Shown here one piece after another: positions 32,040-42,952 of a stretch of DNA of 64,000 bases. Under the pieces are notes generated by a model, which worked only from the letters and a program-made list of their open reading frames with translations, was not told the origin of the DNA and ran no database searches. Numbering within the stretch: position 1 is the first letter of the stretch; every line of letters starts with the position of its first letter. A program made the translations under genes and the position numbers. This DNA comes from Forficula auricularia (Eukaryota > Arthropoda > Insecta > Dermaptera > Forficulidae): contig JALMQS010000055.1 of NCBI GenBank assembly GCA_024734495.1, positions 14,301,491-14,365,490 of the forward strand, read 5' to 3'.

Positions 32040-32475
32040 GATGCCACAAAGGTATTCAGTAAAACACATTTTAACTAGTAAGAATCCATTTTTACTAAAA
32101 AACGGGTTTTTACTGCAACATATACATATTTAATGCAGTGTAAAATCTTTATCAAGTTAGTATCATTTAAAAAATAAAAAATTCTTCCAAAAAATGTGCA
32201 TAAAAATGTATTTTTCCCAAATTATTTTTTCGATCAGATATAGTATGGGTAGTGAATATTTTTTATTAAAAATTAAATTTTATTTTATTTTTTAAACGTA
32301 AACAAAAATTATAAGCTAGTTGTGACGTCATCTTACTTTTATTCGGCTTAACGTTTCTTCTAGCAGAACTCGAATTAAATTGTCTATAATAAATACTCTT
32401 GTATTGCACTATGTATCAATAAATATCAGTTATAGTAATAAAGCTGTTGAAGCTTTTATTTTTGTGATTAAATTG
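32040..32475. other. No gene recognised
   Basis: AT-rich. 'aagctgttgaagcttttatt' near 32.44 kb is shared with 38.48 kb and belongs to the palindromic repeat that follows. Confidence 0.35.
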
Positions 32476-32570
32476 TAAGAGTTGAAATTTTATATAAAAT
32501 CACACATAAATAATTATAATTAATTATGTGTGATTTTACATAAAATTTCAACTCTTATCACTATATCTAT
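32476..32570. repeat. Short palindrome
   Basis: 'aagagttgaaattttatata' and 'aaaatcacacataa' are followed by their complements with almost no loop. Related non-palindromic text lies at 38.52-38.56, 24.24 and 45.51 kb. Confidence 0.65.
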
Positions 32571-32783
32571 TCGTATATGAGTGCAATTATCAGAGGAAAA
32601 TTAATATTTTCGAGCTAAATGGATCAGAGACCTCTAAAAAAAAGCAGTAGGGTTTAGTAGCTTCAAACTAAACAAAATTAAAATGGTTCCTACTGAATAA
32701 CTCTAAAGAAACCGGCTTAATTTAAAAATTTACAAGACAAATCTTCTTTATTTAATATAAATATAAATTTCTCGGATATAATA

Positions 32784-33278
32784 CACTACGGTGCAAAAAA
32801 ATCGACCCAATAATAAAAACTTTATTAAATAGCAAATTTATTTTAAAATTTTTACAAATATTCATATAATTTGTTCCTTAAACTAACATATTCAATAAAT
32901 ATTGTTGATAATTTTTGAATTTCTAAAAAAAAAAAATTAAATTAATTTAAAAGATACTATTACATATGATCATACTTTTTCAATATCACTTTAATTTAAA
33001 TAAAGTTTTAATAAAAGATCAAATTCCATTTGAAATATCAATAAAATTAATAATTTTGAATTATGCATCATTGATAGAAAAATAAAATATACAAAATGGA
33101 TATTTCTGAAGTTCAAATACTTCAAATTGTAAGCCTAATTAATCAAGGACTAAGTCAACGACAAGTGGCAATTACACTTGTAATTTCATTAATGTATGGT
33201 TCCTTGTAAAAAAATTAAAAATGATTTACTATTTAATAAAGTTTTTATTGGTGGCTCGATTTTTTTTACACCGCAGTG
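32784..33278 (+). mobile_element. Internally deleted Tc1/mariner element
   Basis: Inverted ends CACTACGGTGCAAAAAAATC (32784) and complement of CACTGCGGTGTAAAAAAAAT (33278) extend inward as 'caataaaaactttattaaat'-like text. TA precedes the left end; the right flank is AA. A short frame for the N-terminus of the transposase survives. Confidence 0.7.
33096..33209 (+). pseudogene. N-terminal helix-turn-helix remnant of a Tc1-type transposase
   Basis: A 37-codon frame starts MDISEVQILQIV and contains LINQGLSQRQVA. This is the usual opening of the first DNA-binding helix-turn-helix in Tc1-like transposases ('I..L...G.S.R.IA'). The frame then departs from the family and stops. The DDE catalytic domain is missing. 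The position just inside the left inverted end fits the family. Confidence 0.6.
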
Positions 33279-33289
33279 AATATACAAGA

Positions 33290-34660
33290 AATCAGATTGA
33301 TAAAGTTTTTGTCAAAGATAAATAAATGTGAAAATTAGCCAAGAGTTGATTATTTATCTAAAATTAATGAGGAAGAAAATGAAACATACACGATAAGAGA
33401 GACTGCGTGAAAGAATAAGAAATGCATTTTCATCATTTTCTAAAAATTTCCAATATATTAGCATAAAACTTATTTTATTATGTAGATAGAAATTGCTTAA
33501 CGGCTGACTCGTAAGTTTAGAACTAATTTCCATAGACAAGCGAATATTTACTGGAGTTTGAGAATATTTATAAATTATTATAAATAAATAAATAAAATTA
33601 TAAAAAAAAATAATAAATAACAAACAAGTAGAAGAAAAACAATTAGAAATGTATGGTCAAAATTTGCCATCTTGGAATAAGAATGAAAAAAAAGTTTCTC
33701 CTGGGACTAAAAGTTCACTTTTTATGAATCATACTGATTACTTGACCATTCAAGAGTAAATGTTTCAAGTTTCAAATTAATCGGTTAAGCCGTTTAACCT
33801 GGAGGTCGATGAACATAGAGATATAGAATCCAAAAACTAGTATATTGATAAAAACAATAATAACCCACTGATCCAAATGGACTATTCCGAGAGATCAATA
33901 ATATGAAACAAAAGAACTAACTATAAATATTATTGTCGTTACTACCTATAATTATATAAGTAGGCAATTATACAAATGAATAAAAATAAAAATAATTTCA
34001 AAGAATTAATTTTATCAGTTTGAAAGTATAAAACTACTCGCTATTATCGATGACGCCGGTTAGTTTGCGTGATAAAATCTTACAAAAACGTATATTTTAG
34101 TTTTCTTATTCGTGTTTAGAAAAGTGTGGAGAATATTCAATTTTCATTATGATTTTTTTTCTTTTTATTCGTGTTTATGTAGATATGTTTGAATTCTGAT
34201 ATCTATATAAAAACCAAATAACGAAGGTCGTAGAAAGTTTATTCTGGTACATTTTTTTGTATTTTCAATACAAAAAGAACTATGATGGATTTTATCAATT
34301 CAAATCTTTTAAAAGTTTCTATTTAATGAATTAAAATTTTACAAATGAGTTTGTATTCATAAGCTGATCCTGTTTTAGACTTTTAGCTCAAAAACGATGA
34401 TTAAAAAAATGAGGATAATAGTAATTTCGATCATATTATTAGGAATATATTTATATAAATAAATATAGAGAATGGGATTCATTTAAAAAAAACTTTAAGA
34501 AATTTTAATATCTATGTGTAGCGTTGGGGTAGGTAAGTATACCGTATAAGCGGAACCCCTCACAAAACTCCTGATGCAACCTGCGCCGTTTCAAATTGAA
34601 TAAATTTTTGAAATCGATATTCCTAATTTTGTCAAAGAGCTTTTCTTTTTATTCTTAAAC
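33290..34660. other. AT-rich; includes repeat T copy 3 (33700-33845, inverted)
   Basis: 33700-33845 holds the complement of repeat T ('ggtcgatgaacatagagata', 'tatgaatcatactga'). Elsewhere no gene or repeat is supported. Confidence 0.4.
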
Positions 34661-34830
34661 CATAGATTTCAATGATTTCATATCTCGTATACGGTAAGTC
34701 GCAGCGCTTTGGAATTTGAAATTTAAGCTATCTAAAGGCTAGAAGAATTACCTCAAGATTTTGTCTAAAATTGTAGAACCTCAACTACATCTTTACTTGA
34801 AGAATTATGATATTTTGTAATTTTTGAATG
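34660..34830 (+). repeat. Diverged repeat U, copy 1
   Basis: 'tcatatctcgtatacggtaa', 'gtcgcagcgctttggaattt' and 'ctcaagattttgtctaaaat' match 36410-36540 with substitutions. Copy 2 reads 'catatctcgtcttcggtaag' and continues to 36660. Confidence 0.45.
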
Positions 34831-35139
34831 AAGAAAATTGGTATGATCATTTCAAATAACGGAGAAACTAATGGGAAAGTCATGTGGTGCCCACATCAGT
34901 TGATTTATTTTATCCCATCAGAAAAACGCCAAGGTAGTTTCTATAAAAAAGGGAAAGAACGGGAGATAGTTCTAAAATGTGTAATTTAGGTGTTTTAGGC
35001 GGTTTTTTTTTTATAACCTACATATCTAATAAGAATTATAGTAATAATTTAATCTAATTCTTACTTGATAGATATAATATATGTTTATTTACATTTACAT
35101 CAAGCAGAATACATACTCTTTAATTCATTCTATTTAAAT

Positions 35140-35330
35140 TAGACGAGGAATTCTTGTATATATATATATATATAATTGGTTTCTCGAAAACGGCTCTAAC
35201 GATTTGAATGAAATTCACGGGTTAAGGGGTTTTTGGGTTGACAATTCGATCTGTCACGCGGTCTCATCTTCGGCTAAGTTGTTTTTGATGGTTGTTTTTT
35301 TTTGTTAATTGAAATAATTATTCACAGGTG
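35140..35330 (-). repeat. D repeat part of an inverted E+D composite
   Basis: 'ttctcgaaaacggctctaac', 'gaaattcacgggttaagg' and 'gtctcatcttcggctaag' are the reverse of the D consensus. The E part of the same composite follows at 35.81-36.19 kb after the palindromic retroposon. Confidence 0.6.
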
Positions 35331-35499
35331 GTTGTTTGAATAAAAATTTATAATTACAATTTTTTTCCAATTTTCTTTTAATATAAAATTAATTAGTTTT
35401 TTTTTTTTTTTAAATTCCACTAATATATCATTACAAATATTATTAAAGTGGTTTACGGGAAATAAGGACTATATTTTTAATGCAGACAATTTACATTTC

Positions 35500-35540
35500 G
35501 TTGCCAACGTTTCATGAACTTTGTTGACCTCTTCAGGACC
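35500..35540 (-). ncRNA. Hammerhead-ribozyme-like motif
   Basis: Minus strand: CUGAAGA, extra G, stem II GUCAAC/GUUCAU (one C-C mismatch, one G-U) with loop AAA, GAAA, stem III ACGU, U17 (GUU). Partner at 35660-35702. Confidence 0.55.
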
Positions 35541-35659
35541 CAAAAAGTGATAAGGCCTCAATTAATACAGATTATAACATTTTCAAATCAAAATCAAAAT
35601 TGATCTCAAAAACCATTTCATTGTTATAATCTGTATTAATTGAGTACTTATCACTTTTT

Positions 35660-35702
35660 AGAGGCCTGAAGAAGTCAACAAAGTTCATGAAACGTTGGTA
35701 AT
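35660..35702 (+). ncRNA. Hammerhead-ribozyme-like motif
   Basis: CUGAAGA at 35666-35672, extra A, the same stem II as its partner, GAAA at 35689-35692, stem III ACGU, predicted cleavage after U35696 (GUU). Confidence 0.55.
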
Positions 35703-35809
35703 AAATTATAAATTATCTGCATAAAAAATATAGTCCTTATTTCCCGATAAGAAATTTAATAATTTAATCGATGTACATAACTAATCAAAATAATTACAAA
35801 TATTATTAT

Positions 35810-36345
35810 ATATTAGAATTTGCCAATTTTAATTAATTAAAGGGAATTTTTCTATAAAATAATTTATTACAATATCAATTTCATTTTCTTAAAAAAATCC
35901 GACAATTCGAAGGGTCGTGTACTCCTTCTTCAGGATTTAAAAGGGTCAACGAAAGAACCTCTCGGTGTATATTAATATTATTAACTTTGTGGCCAGTGAT
36001 ACATACATCTCGATGATGGCCATATAGCGGGTGTAAAAACGTTGGTAAAAATATAAATTAAATTTTATTTCAATTTTATTTTATTTTTTGGCTATGATTA
36101 AAAATCGACCCTTTTTTTAACTTGAATTTAAAATTAAAAATAATATTAATATATCGCTTTTAACTGAATCAAAAAATTATCGAGCAAGTGTGTGGGTGTA
36201 CTCACAGCCCCAAAAACTTTTAAAATTTTAAGAATAATATTTAATTCTTATCTTTCTTATATTATTAAATGAGCAATTCTTGTATATATAGAATCGGGTT
36301 CTCGAAAACGGCTCTAACGATTTCGCTAAAAATTGGTGAACTTAT
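35810..36345 (-). repeat. E part of an inverted composite repeat
   Basis: Contains 'cgacaattcgaagggtcgtg' and 'ctccttcttcaggattt' (minus-strand hammerhead-like, decayed), then 'gatgatggccatatagcggg' with 'aaaacgttgg' (plus), then 'aaatcgacc' and 'ttttaactgaatcaaaaaat'. The short D end 'cgggttctcgaaaacggctc' sits at 36.29 kb. Confidence 0.55.
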
Positions 36346-36409
36346 CAAGTGTCCTGAGTTATTATAAATTTTAATCTGATTGAAATAAAGAGGAAGGGGT
36401 TGTAAATTA

Positions 36410-36660
36410 GTCATGTCGCAAAATAAATATATTAATCGTTCATATCTCGTCTTCGGTAAGTCGTAGAGCCTTGAAATTTGAAACTTAAGCTATCTAGATG
36501 CTATAAGAAGTACCACAAGATTTTGGCTAAAATAGAAATACCAGAAGTCCAGGTTACGTACGTAAGAATGTACCCCCCTGCGTTTCGCAACTATAAATCT
36601 CAGAGCTACGAAATTCGAAACTTAAACTATTTAGAGGCAAAAAGTTATCGAGCATCGCCA
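36410..36660 (+). repeat. Diverged repeat U, copy 2
   Basis: See copy 1 at 34660. A 62-codon frame in this region runs through the repeat and is not supported as a gene. Confidence 0.4.
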
Positions 36661-37000
36661 TATTAATATATATTAGAATTTACCAATTTTAATTAATTAA
36701 AGGTATTTTTTTCTTTAAAAAATAATTTATTAGAATATCAATTTCATTCTCTTACAAAATCCGACAATTCGAAGGATCGTGTGGCACCTTCTTCAGGATT
36801 TAAAAGGGTCAACGAAAGAACCTCTCGGTGTATATTAATATTATTAACTTTGTAAACTGTGATAGGTCTTGATGATGGCCATAGCGGGTCAAAACGTTAA
36901 AAATAATATTAATATATCGCTTTTAGCTGAATCAAAAAATTATCGAGCAAGTGTGGGGGTGTACCCACAGCCCCAAAAATGTTTAAAATTTTATATATAT
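36661..37000 (-). repeat. E repeat, inverted, second copy
   Basis: Almost the same text as 35.81-36.19 kb ('acaattcgaaggatcgtgtg', 'gatgatggccatagcgggtc', 'gctgaatcaaaaaattatcg'). Two E copies stand side by side here, which suggests local duplication. Confidence 0.55.
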
Positions 37001-37149
37001 GAGAATGGGTTCGTTGGAATCGATTAGAAACTTTGGGTAATTAATCAATGACCTTGAGTTATCCGCCTATATGTTGTTCCCGCAAATTCCGCTGGGGGAC
37101 GTACTCTACCAATCCCCCCCTCGCTAATTTCTAAATTCCTATATATATT

Positions 37150-37450
37150 CAATATATTATTTCGGATTTTCAAAAATACGGTGGTGTTTGGCGAACCTCA
37201 CCCATCGAGGAGTGTCAGAAGGACGGCGCTTGTGAGGGGGCTCGAGGGGGGGACTCAGGGGGGGTTCTTGCAGAATGCCGTCGCGTTCAAGGTCCTTGGC
37301 GGCACTCAAAAGTGAAAGCCAGCCGCGGGATTGCAATGCGGACACCCCCCCGAATTTTGAACCCCCCGCTCGCGCGCGCGAAGTCACCCCCTACAACCCC
37401 CTTGCGCCCTCTGAAATGTCAAAATATCGAACCACAATGTCAAAATGGGG
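37150..37450. other. GC- and CpG-rich island
   Basis: A sharp local rise in G+C with many CpGs ('gctcgcgcgcgcgaag', 'agccgcgggattg'), in contrast to the AT-rich surroundings. Frames run on both strands, as expected of GC-rich DNA, and none has a recognisable domain. It could be a promoter/first-exon island, an old GC-rich element, or inserted foreign sequence. Confidence 0.4.
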
Positions 37451-37930
37451 ACAATTGAAAAATTGACGTGGTGTCCAAATATGGGGCGTGGGTGGGCCTG
37501 TGTGCTAAATATGTCAATGGCCTAAATAACCAAAGAGGTAGAATAGTAAAGATGTAGAACAGTTCTAAGTGAAAGAAATAAATGGCCGCCATTATGAAAA
37601 CATTCGCTCCGGTCGAATTAATCAGGACACGACGAAATCTTAAAAGACAGCGTTTTTAAATGAAATTTTCTAAATATAAAATTTACCTTGGATGTGACAG
37701 GTGGCAATCCGTAGCGTTTTCTCAATGTCCTGGTTTTTTTTAAGGACACGGCCAATAAATAATAATAATTTCACAACGTTAATATTTTTTTTTTAATGTT
37801 CTATTTATTGATATATTTAAAAATATATCAATAAATCTTATAATATACACTTTTCACTGGGTAGGGCAAATACACGAGAATGTTTTTGGAAATCACCGAA
37901 ACATGGAAACGTCTTGTGAGGAAATGATTA
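37451..37930. other. No gene recognised
   Basis: Includes 'atggccgccattatgaaaac' at about 37582 and AT-rich text towards 37.85 kb. No conserved feature. Confidence 0.3.
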
Positions 37931-37934
37931 ATGA

Positions 37935-38270
37935 GGGGGGGGGGGAAAAAATCGTATAGTATGCGATTCTAACAGTGAGTTAACTGGGAATGAGGCTTGT
38001 GAGCTCCGTTCGAAAACAAGCGAATGCAGCGGAGAGTGGAGGGCCAGGGCTGCCAACCTAAATGCGGCCGAGCCAAAGCCACTAGGCCAGCCGACGGCGA
38101 CCGCGACGGCGACGTCCATTCACTAATTACTTCCACCTCGCGACGACCACGACTCATACCGGAGAGACTATCCGAATCTGTAACCTTGGTGAATTGATTC
38201 ATTAGATGCTTGCTGATAACGATAATAATGTAGATCAATATGGTTGATTAATTCCATGGGGGGGGGGGGG
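37935..38270. other. Second GC-rich island between two G runs
   Basis: A G run at 37935-37945, then GC-rich text with 'ccgacggcgaccgcgacggc' to about 38.16 kb, then a G run at about 38259-38271. Overlapping frames on the minus strand are compositional. No homology recognised. Confidence 0.4.
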
Positions 38271-38469
38271 GTCTGCTTAAGAGCAACCGCCTATTACTAG
38301 TATTAGTCAAGACATTCACTTTATAGTTAGTCCATATTTCAATTCGGAATGAATGCTTAATATGAAACATATGTGAAAGATAAAAGTTTCTAATTCATTC
38401 ACATATACTTCTAAAAGAAATAAATTGAGGAGTGCGTCTTCTGATTGATTTTAAAAAATATAACTTAAA

Positions 38470-38720
38470 ATCATTAATGAAGCTGTTGAAGCTTTTATTT
38501 TTGTGATTAATTTGATTAAAATTAAAAATTTTATTTAAATCACACATAATTAATTATAATTATTTATTGAACACGAACAATTATACTACATTGAAGGAGA
38601 CAATAAAAGAGTGTGTCTTCTGCTGGAATTATAAATTTTATTTATTTATAACGAGACTATAGTTTCGAGGGCGTTGCCTTCTTCATAAGTCTATTACAAT
38701 TGATTCACAGGAATTAATTT
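38470..38720 (-). repeat. Single arm of the 6.2-kb type hammerhead repeat
   Basis: 'ttgaaggagacaataaaaga', 'gtgtgtcttctgctggaatt' and 'cgagactatagtttcgaggg' match the left arm at 6.17-6.27 kb. The hammerhead has CUUAUGA in place of CUGAUGA, and stem II GAAGGC/GCCCUC has a mismatch, so it is decayed. No opposite arm. Confidence 0.5.
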
Positions 38721-39120
38721 ATGAATGGAAGGTTAAAGTTTTTCATGTGGCCAAGTTAAGAATTGCCATTTATACTTGTTTTATTTTTTGACTGTCGGTG
38801 AAGTTAATGAGGTTTATATAGTAATTATAATTGTAATAGTTTGTAAAATAAATCTAGTCAAAAGTGGCCAGAGTATTAAGTTGATAGGAAAATAGGTAGA
38901 AAATAAAAAAATGATTTATTCGGGATTCGAACTACTAACCTCCTGAAATACACAGCAAATATAATCAAAAAGCGTAAGAGACTTTTATAAGAAAGTAAAG
39001 AAACCGACTAAAACTGGTTACCAATTTGCCCACATTCGTTCATATTGATAAACATTATAAAAAAATAAATAGGAAAAAAAATAATAAAAAAAATAATCGT
39101 ATAGGATCTGAAATAAAAAC
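38721..39120. other. No gene or repeat recognised
   Basis: AT-rich, no coding signal. Confidence 0.35.
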
Positions 39121-39133
39121 ATAAAATTAAATA

Positions 39134-39342
39134 TAAATTATCTTTTTTATGTTTAGCTCCTTCGTATCAATAATAGAAAATTTTGAAATGACAAAATAAA
39201 TAACATGAACATGAAATAACATGAACATTTATTAAATTTCATTTATCCATTTCAAAATTTTCTATTATTGATACAGAAGGAGCTAAACATAATAAAAGAT
39301 AATTTATATTTAATTTCTCACTCGTAAACACTAAAATACTCT
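39134..39342 (+). mobile_element. Palindromic retroposon without a ribozyme core, 13-bp target duplication
   Basis: ataaaattaaata at 39121-39133 and 39343-39355 flanks inverted arms ('gtttagctccttcgtatcaa' and complement, about 39135-39192 and 39255-39322), with a unique tail ctcactcgtaaacactaaaa on the right. The architecture is that of the hammerhead palindromes, but no CUGANGA/GAAA pair is present, perhaps because the arms are shorter. Confidence 0.7.
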
Positions 39343-39639
39343 ATAAAATTAAATAAGATTTGTTTCCAAGTTATATAAAAAAAGCTATTTCAACCACTTT
39401 ATTTGTAAACACACCTGTAATGTTATGATTTAGACACCTGTTAATTAAAAACAAACAAAAAATTCCTAATTTTAATATAATATATTAATATTTGCTATAA
39501 CCTATTAGTGGGTTTTAAAATTAAAAAACCAATTAAAAATAAAACATAATTGAAAAAAATGTAAACAAACTTTTTTATTGAGATTTTCATCTATCAATAA
39601 TAGATAATTAAGAAAAGATCAATTAAGATTAAATTTGTC

Positions 39640-39790
39640 GAGGTCCAGACCTAGCCAGATCGCTTTCTCATCCTCAAAACTTGTTAATAGAATTTGTTTC
39701 ATCAAAATCGGTAGAGCCGTTTTCAAAATAGAACCAAGATACAAATATATATATATACAAACAATTTTTGCTCGTTTAATAAGAGTAGAT
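39640..39790 (+). repeat. D repeat, partial
   Basis: 'gatcgctttctcatcctcaa', 'atcaaaatcggtagagccgt' and 'tttttgctcgtttaataaga'. Confidence 0.5.
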
Positions 39791-39949
39791 TATTAAGAGA
39801 AAAAAATTTGAAATAATAAGCTTAAGTTCTCCTTTAGTTAGATAAATGTTTACCAGTGCTGTCGAATTGGTTGTAGAATCTGTTTTAATAGGCGTAAGAT
39901 TTTTATTTCATCAATATTATATTAATACTTACATTTTTATATTAGCGCA

Positions 39950-41730
39950 TTAGGCAAATAAGACCGGAAAAAGACCGCACTATATATGCACAAGCTGGAA
40001 ATAATTTTAATAGACATTAGGAATCCCAAATAAGAGTTTGCGACGGTTTCTGGCTGGTGCTAAATTTTGGACTTTTTTCAGATTTTCGCTTATAACTCAA
40101 AGATTATACATCCTATAGAAAATTTCATTCTTACCAATGAAAGAGCATAAAATTTCGCCTCGAATAACTTGCTTAAAAGTCAAAATAGGTTCAACCGTGT
40201 TTACCAACAAAAGATAGATTAAATTTTCTACAATTTAAACAAAGTTTCATTTTAATTTAATAATGGTAACTCGTGCCGCAATGGGGTAGAAATTTCGACA
40301 AACTTCAATTTTTTGCAAAAAATCGCAGTTTTTCCTTTATAAAATAAAAACCACTCATTCTAGAAACTTGAATTCTATCTCCTTCTCTAGAAATTTTGTT
40401 GACTTGAACGTTTTTTTGGACCACTTATTTGATAAAATTCTTAGATTTATAGATATCCAGTATTTTCCATGACGCTTTTGAAGATTCGGATCATATCCTG
40501 TCTGGAAAATGTAGAATATCTATAAATCTAAGAGTTTTATCAAAAAAGTAGTCCAAATAAATATTTAAGTCAACAAAATTTCCTAGAAGAATAAGATAAG
40601 AATCACATTTCTAGGATGAGTGGTTTTCATTTTATGAAGGAAAAACTGCGATATTTTGCAAAAAATTGATAATTTCATGTCATGGAAAATGCTGGATATC
40701 TATAAATCTAAGAGTTATAACAACAAAGTGGTCGACTTAAACGTTCAAGTCAAAAAAATTTCCTAGAGAATGAGATAGGAATCCAGTTTCTAGGATGAGT
40801 GGTTTTCATTTTATGAAGGAAAAATTGGGATTTTTTGAAACAATGGATCATTTCCTGTCATGGGAAATGCTGAATATCTATAAATCTAAGAGTTTTATCA
40901 AAAAAGTAGTTCAAGTACACGTTCAAGTCAATAAAATTTCCTAGAGAATGAGATAGAAATCAAGTTTCTAGAATGAGTGGTTTTCATTTTATGAAGGAAA
41001 AATTGGGATTTTTTGAAACAATGGATCATTTCCTGTCATGGGAAATGCTGAATATCTATAAATCTAAGAGTTTTATCAAAAAAGTAGTTCAAGTACACGT
41101 TCAAGTCAATAAAATTTCCTAGAGAATGAGATAGAAATCAAGTTTCTAGAATGAGTGGTTTTCATTTTATCAAGGAAAAACTGTGACTTTTGCAAAAAAT
41201 TGCATTTTTTCAAAACTTCAACCTCATTGCTGCACAAGTTACCATTATTAAATTAAGATGAAACTTTTTGTTAATTGTAGAAAATTTAATCTAGTTTAAA
41301 AATGTATAGAATAGTCTTTGTCAAAAACGTCCTTCTTTATAGTCAAAATGGGAAAAAATCGAAAAAAGTGCGAGTTTTTGGGATATTCAACAGTGATCCC
41401 GGCGATTTTTGGATCCTCATTAAAAATCGAACTACTGGACCAATTTTGCATTTCTTTTTTTAATCGACGTGAAATTTTACCCTGTTTAATATACTATAAA
41501 ACGATTATTTATAAAATGTGAACTTTTTTCGAGTTATAAGCTAAAAACTGGAAAAAGTCCAAAAATTTCGAGGTTTTTCGGCCACCAAAAGTCGTCCCCA
41601 AACTTTCGAGGTCGCAAACTTAGATTTGGCATACCCAAACCATACCAAACTATCCAAGAAAAATCAAACTTTTCCCGCAAACAATGTAAGCTGAAACTCC
41701 ACTATTTACTGGGCTAAAGCTTCATTTTCG
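39950..41730. repeat. Family P locus with ~178-bp tandem units
   Basis: Arm-like ends (39950-40200 and 41380-41730, with 'ctatttactgggct') enclose satellite-like units, first inverted (40310-40480), then direct from about 40490. The unit starting aatggatcatttcctgtcat occurs at 40842 and 41020, a period of 178 bp, and these two copies are almost identical. This suggests a recent tandem duplication. Frames inside are not genes. Confidence 0.7.
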
Positions 41731-41861
41731 ATTTTTTTTTCATTTTGAAAATTAAAAAGGGACAAAAATATTTCACTGTCGATGGTAACAGAATTGTTTT
41801 TATTTTAGGTTAAAAATAAAATGAGAGAGTCTTCTGTTTTTTAAATAAAATAATTTTTAAT

Positions 41862-41918
41862 TATTTCTAGAGACTATAGTTTCGAAGGCATTGCCTTCAT
41901 CATCAGTCTATTACAAAT
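41862..41918 (-). ncRNA. Hammerhead-ribozyme-like motif, complete core
   Basis: Minus strand: CUGAUGA, extra U, stem II GAAGGC/GCCUUC with loop AAU, GAAA, stem III ACU-AU-AGU, C17 (GUC). Stem I UAGA/UCUA is 4 bp. Confidence 0.7.
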
Positions 41919-42111
41919 ATTTCAGTATTTAGTTACAAATTAAATCCATTCATTCAGGTAAAACTCTTTAGAAAAAGCCTAAACAAAAGAGTAACCCAGA
42001 TATTGCTCCATTTACATTCCAATCTCCCAAGAGGAAACATGAAGAAAAAGACATTATATATTTTTCAAAATTTTCAATGTATAAATCTTAATTTGTAACT
42101 AAATACTGAAA

Positions 42112-42172
42112 TATTTGTGATAGACTGATGATGAAGGCAATGCCTTCGAAACCATAGTCTCTAGAAACAATT
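42112..42172 (+). ncRNA. Hammerhead-ribozyme-like motif, complete core
   Basis: CUGAUGA at 42125-42131, stem II as in its partner, GAAA at 42148-42151, stem III AC-CAUA-GU, predicted cleavage after C42159 (GUC). Stem III differs by one base from the partner. Confidence 0.65.
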
Positions 42173-42241
42173 AAAAATTATTTTATTTAAAAAACAGAAG
42201 ACTCTCTCATTTTATTTTTAACCTAAAATAAAAAGGGACAA

Positions 42242-42952
42242 TTTTATATTAATTCTAAAATTGAAAATTATTACGTTTTAATCAAATTATTATTTATAAT
42301 AAAAATTTAATTAAAAAGTGTGTTTTTATAACTATATATAGTAAATAGGAATTAACTTTTTGCAATTAACTGGCTGATAACGCATTTCATTTACCTAATT
42401 ATAACACTACTAATAAAAGGATTATGATAATCGTATTTGGTTTCTATTAGTGAATCAAATAAGTCCATATTATTTACGCTTGCTCGAAAATGTAAGTTTT
42501 CGAGGTTCGCGTGTATAAAGATAGTTGAGGGGAGTATACATAAAAGAACATTTCACCCTTTATATCTATCGCCCCTCATGAATTTTCTATACGTCTCTCT
42601 CGACTATTAAATGAGAGGGAACATAAAATACCCTAAGCTTATTGAAAATTTAAAAAATATGGTTATATTGAATTTACATAACATTACAATGGATAATAAA
42701 ATTATTTTTTAGAATATAAAATATTAAATAAAATTTTAAAACGTGCTCAAGAGGGGAGATAGAGAAAGAAATTCTCAACTTTATTTATTTTCATGGTCAA
42801 AAAGTGGTCCCCATCAAGAGACAAATTTCAATTACACTGTTAAAAAAAATTGTAGATTTACTATATGTTTACAATACAAATAGAAAGGAAATTTACAAGA
42901 TTGTGTATGTTAGAAAAAACTTTACTTTTTACTTCTATTAATTAGATTCGTA
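42242..42952. other. No gene or repeat recognised
   Basis: AT-rich. No coding signal. Confidence 0.35.

Larger units (their letters stand above)
35446..35792 (+). mobile_element. Palindromic hammerhead retroposon with 16-bp target duplication
   Basis: attacaaatattatta at 35430-35445 and 35793-35808 flanks the element. The host E+D repeat at 26.6 kb shows the undisturbed site. Arms (about 35448-35600 and 35610-35755) are bounded by 'gggaaataaggactatattt' and its complement. A unique tail with atcgatgtacataactaatc follows on the right. Each arm carries a hammerhead core. Confidence 0.85.
41766..42228 (-). mobile_element. Palindromic hammerhead retroposon with 13-bp target duplication
   Basis: taaaaagggacaa at 41753-41765 and 42229-42241 flanks the element. 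Arms 41814-41942 and 42091-42228 start 'aggttaaaaataaaatgag' and end with the complement. The unique tail (41766-41812) is on the left, so the element lies in minus orientation. Both arms have complete hammerhead cores. The ~145-bp centre is not palindromic. Confidence 0.8.

Noticed and set aside
37157..38238. Several overlapping frames of 60-90 codons in GC-rich DNA
   Set aside because: Frames are open on both strands at the same place, with no domain or splice support.
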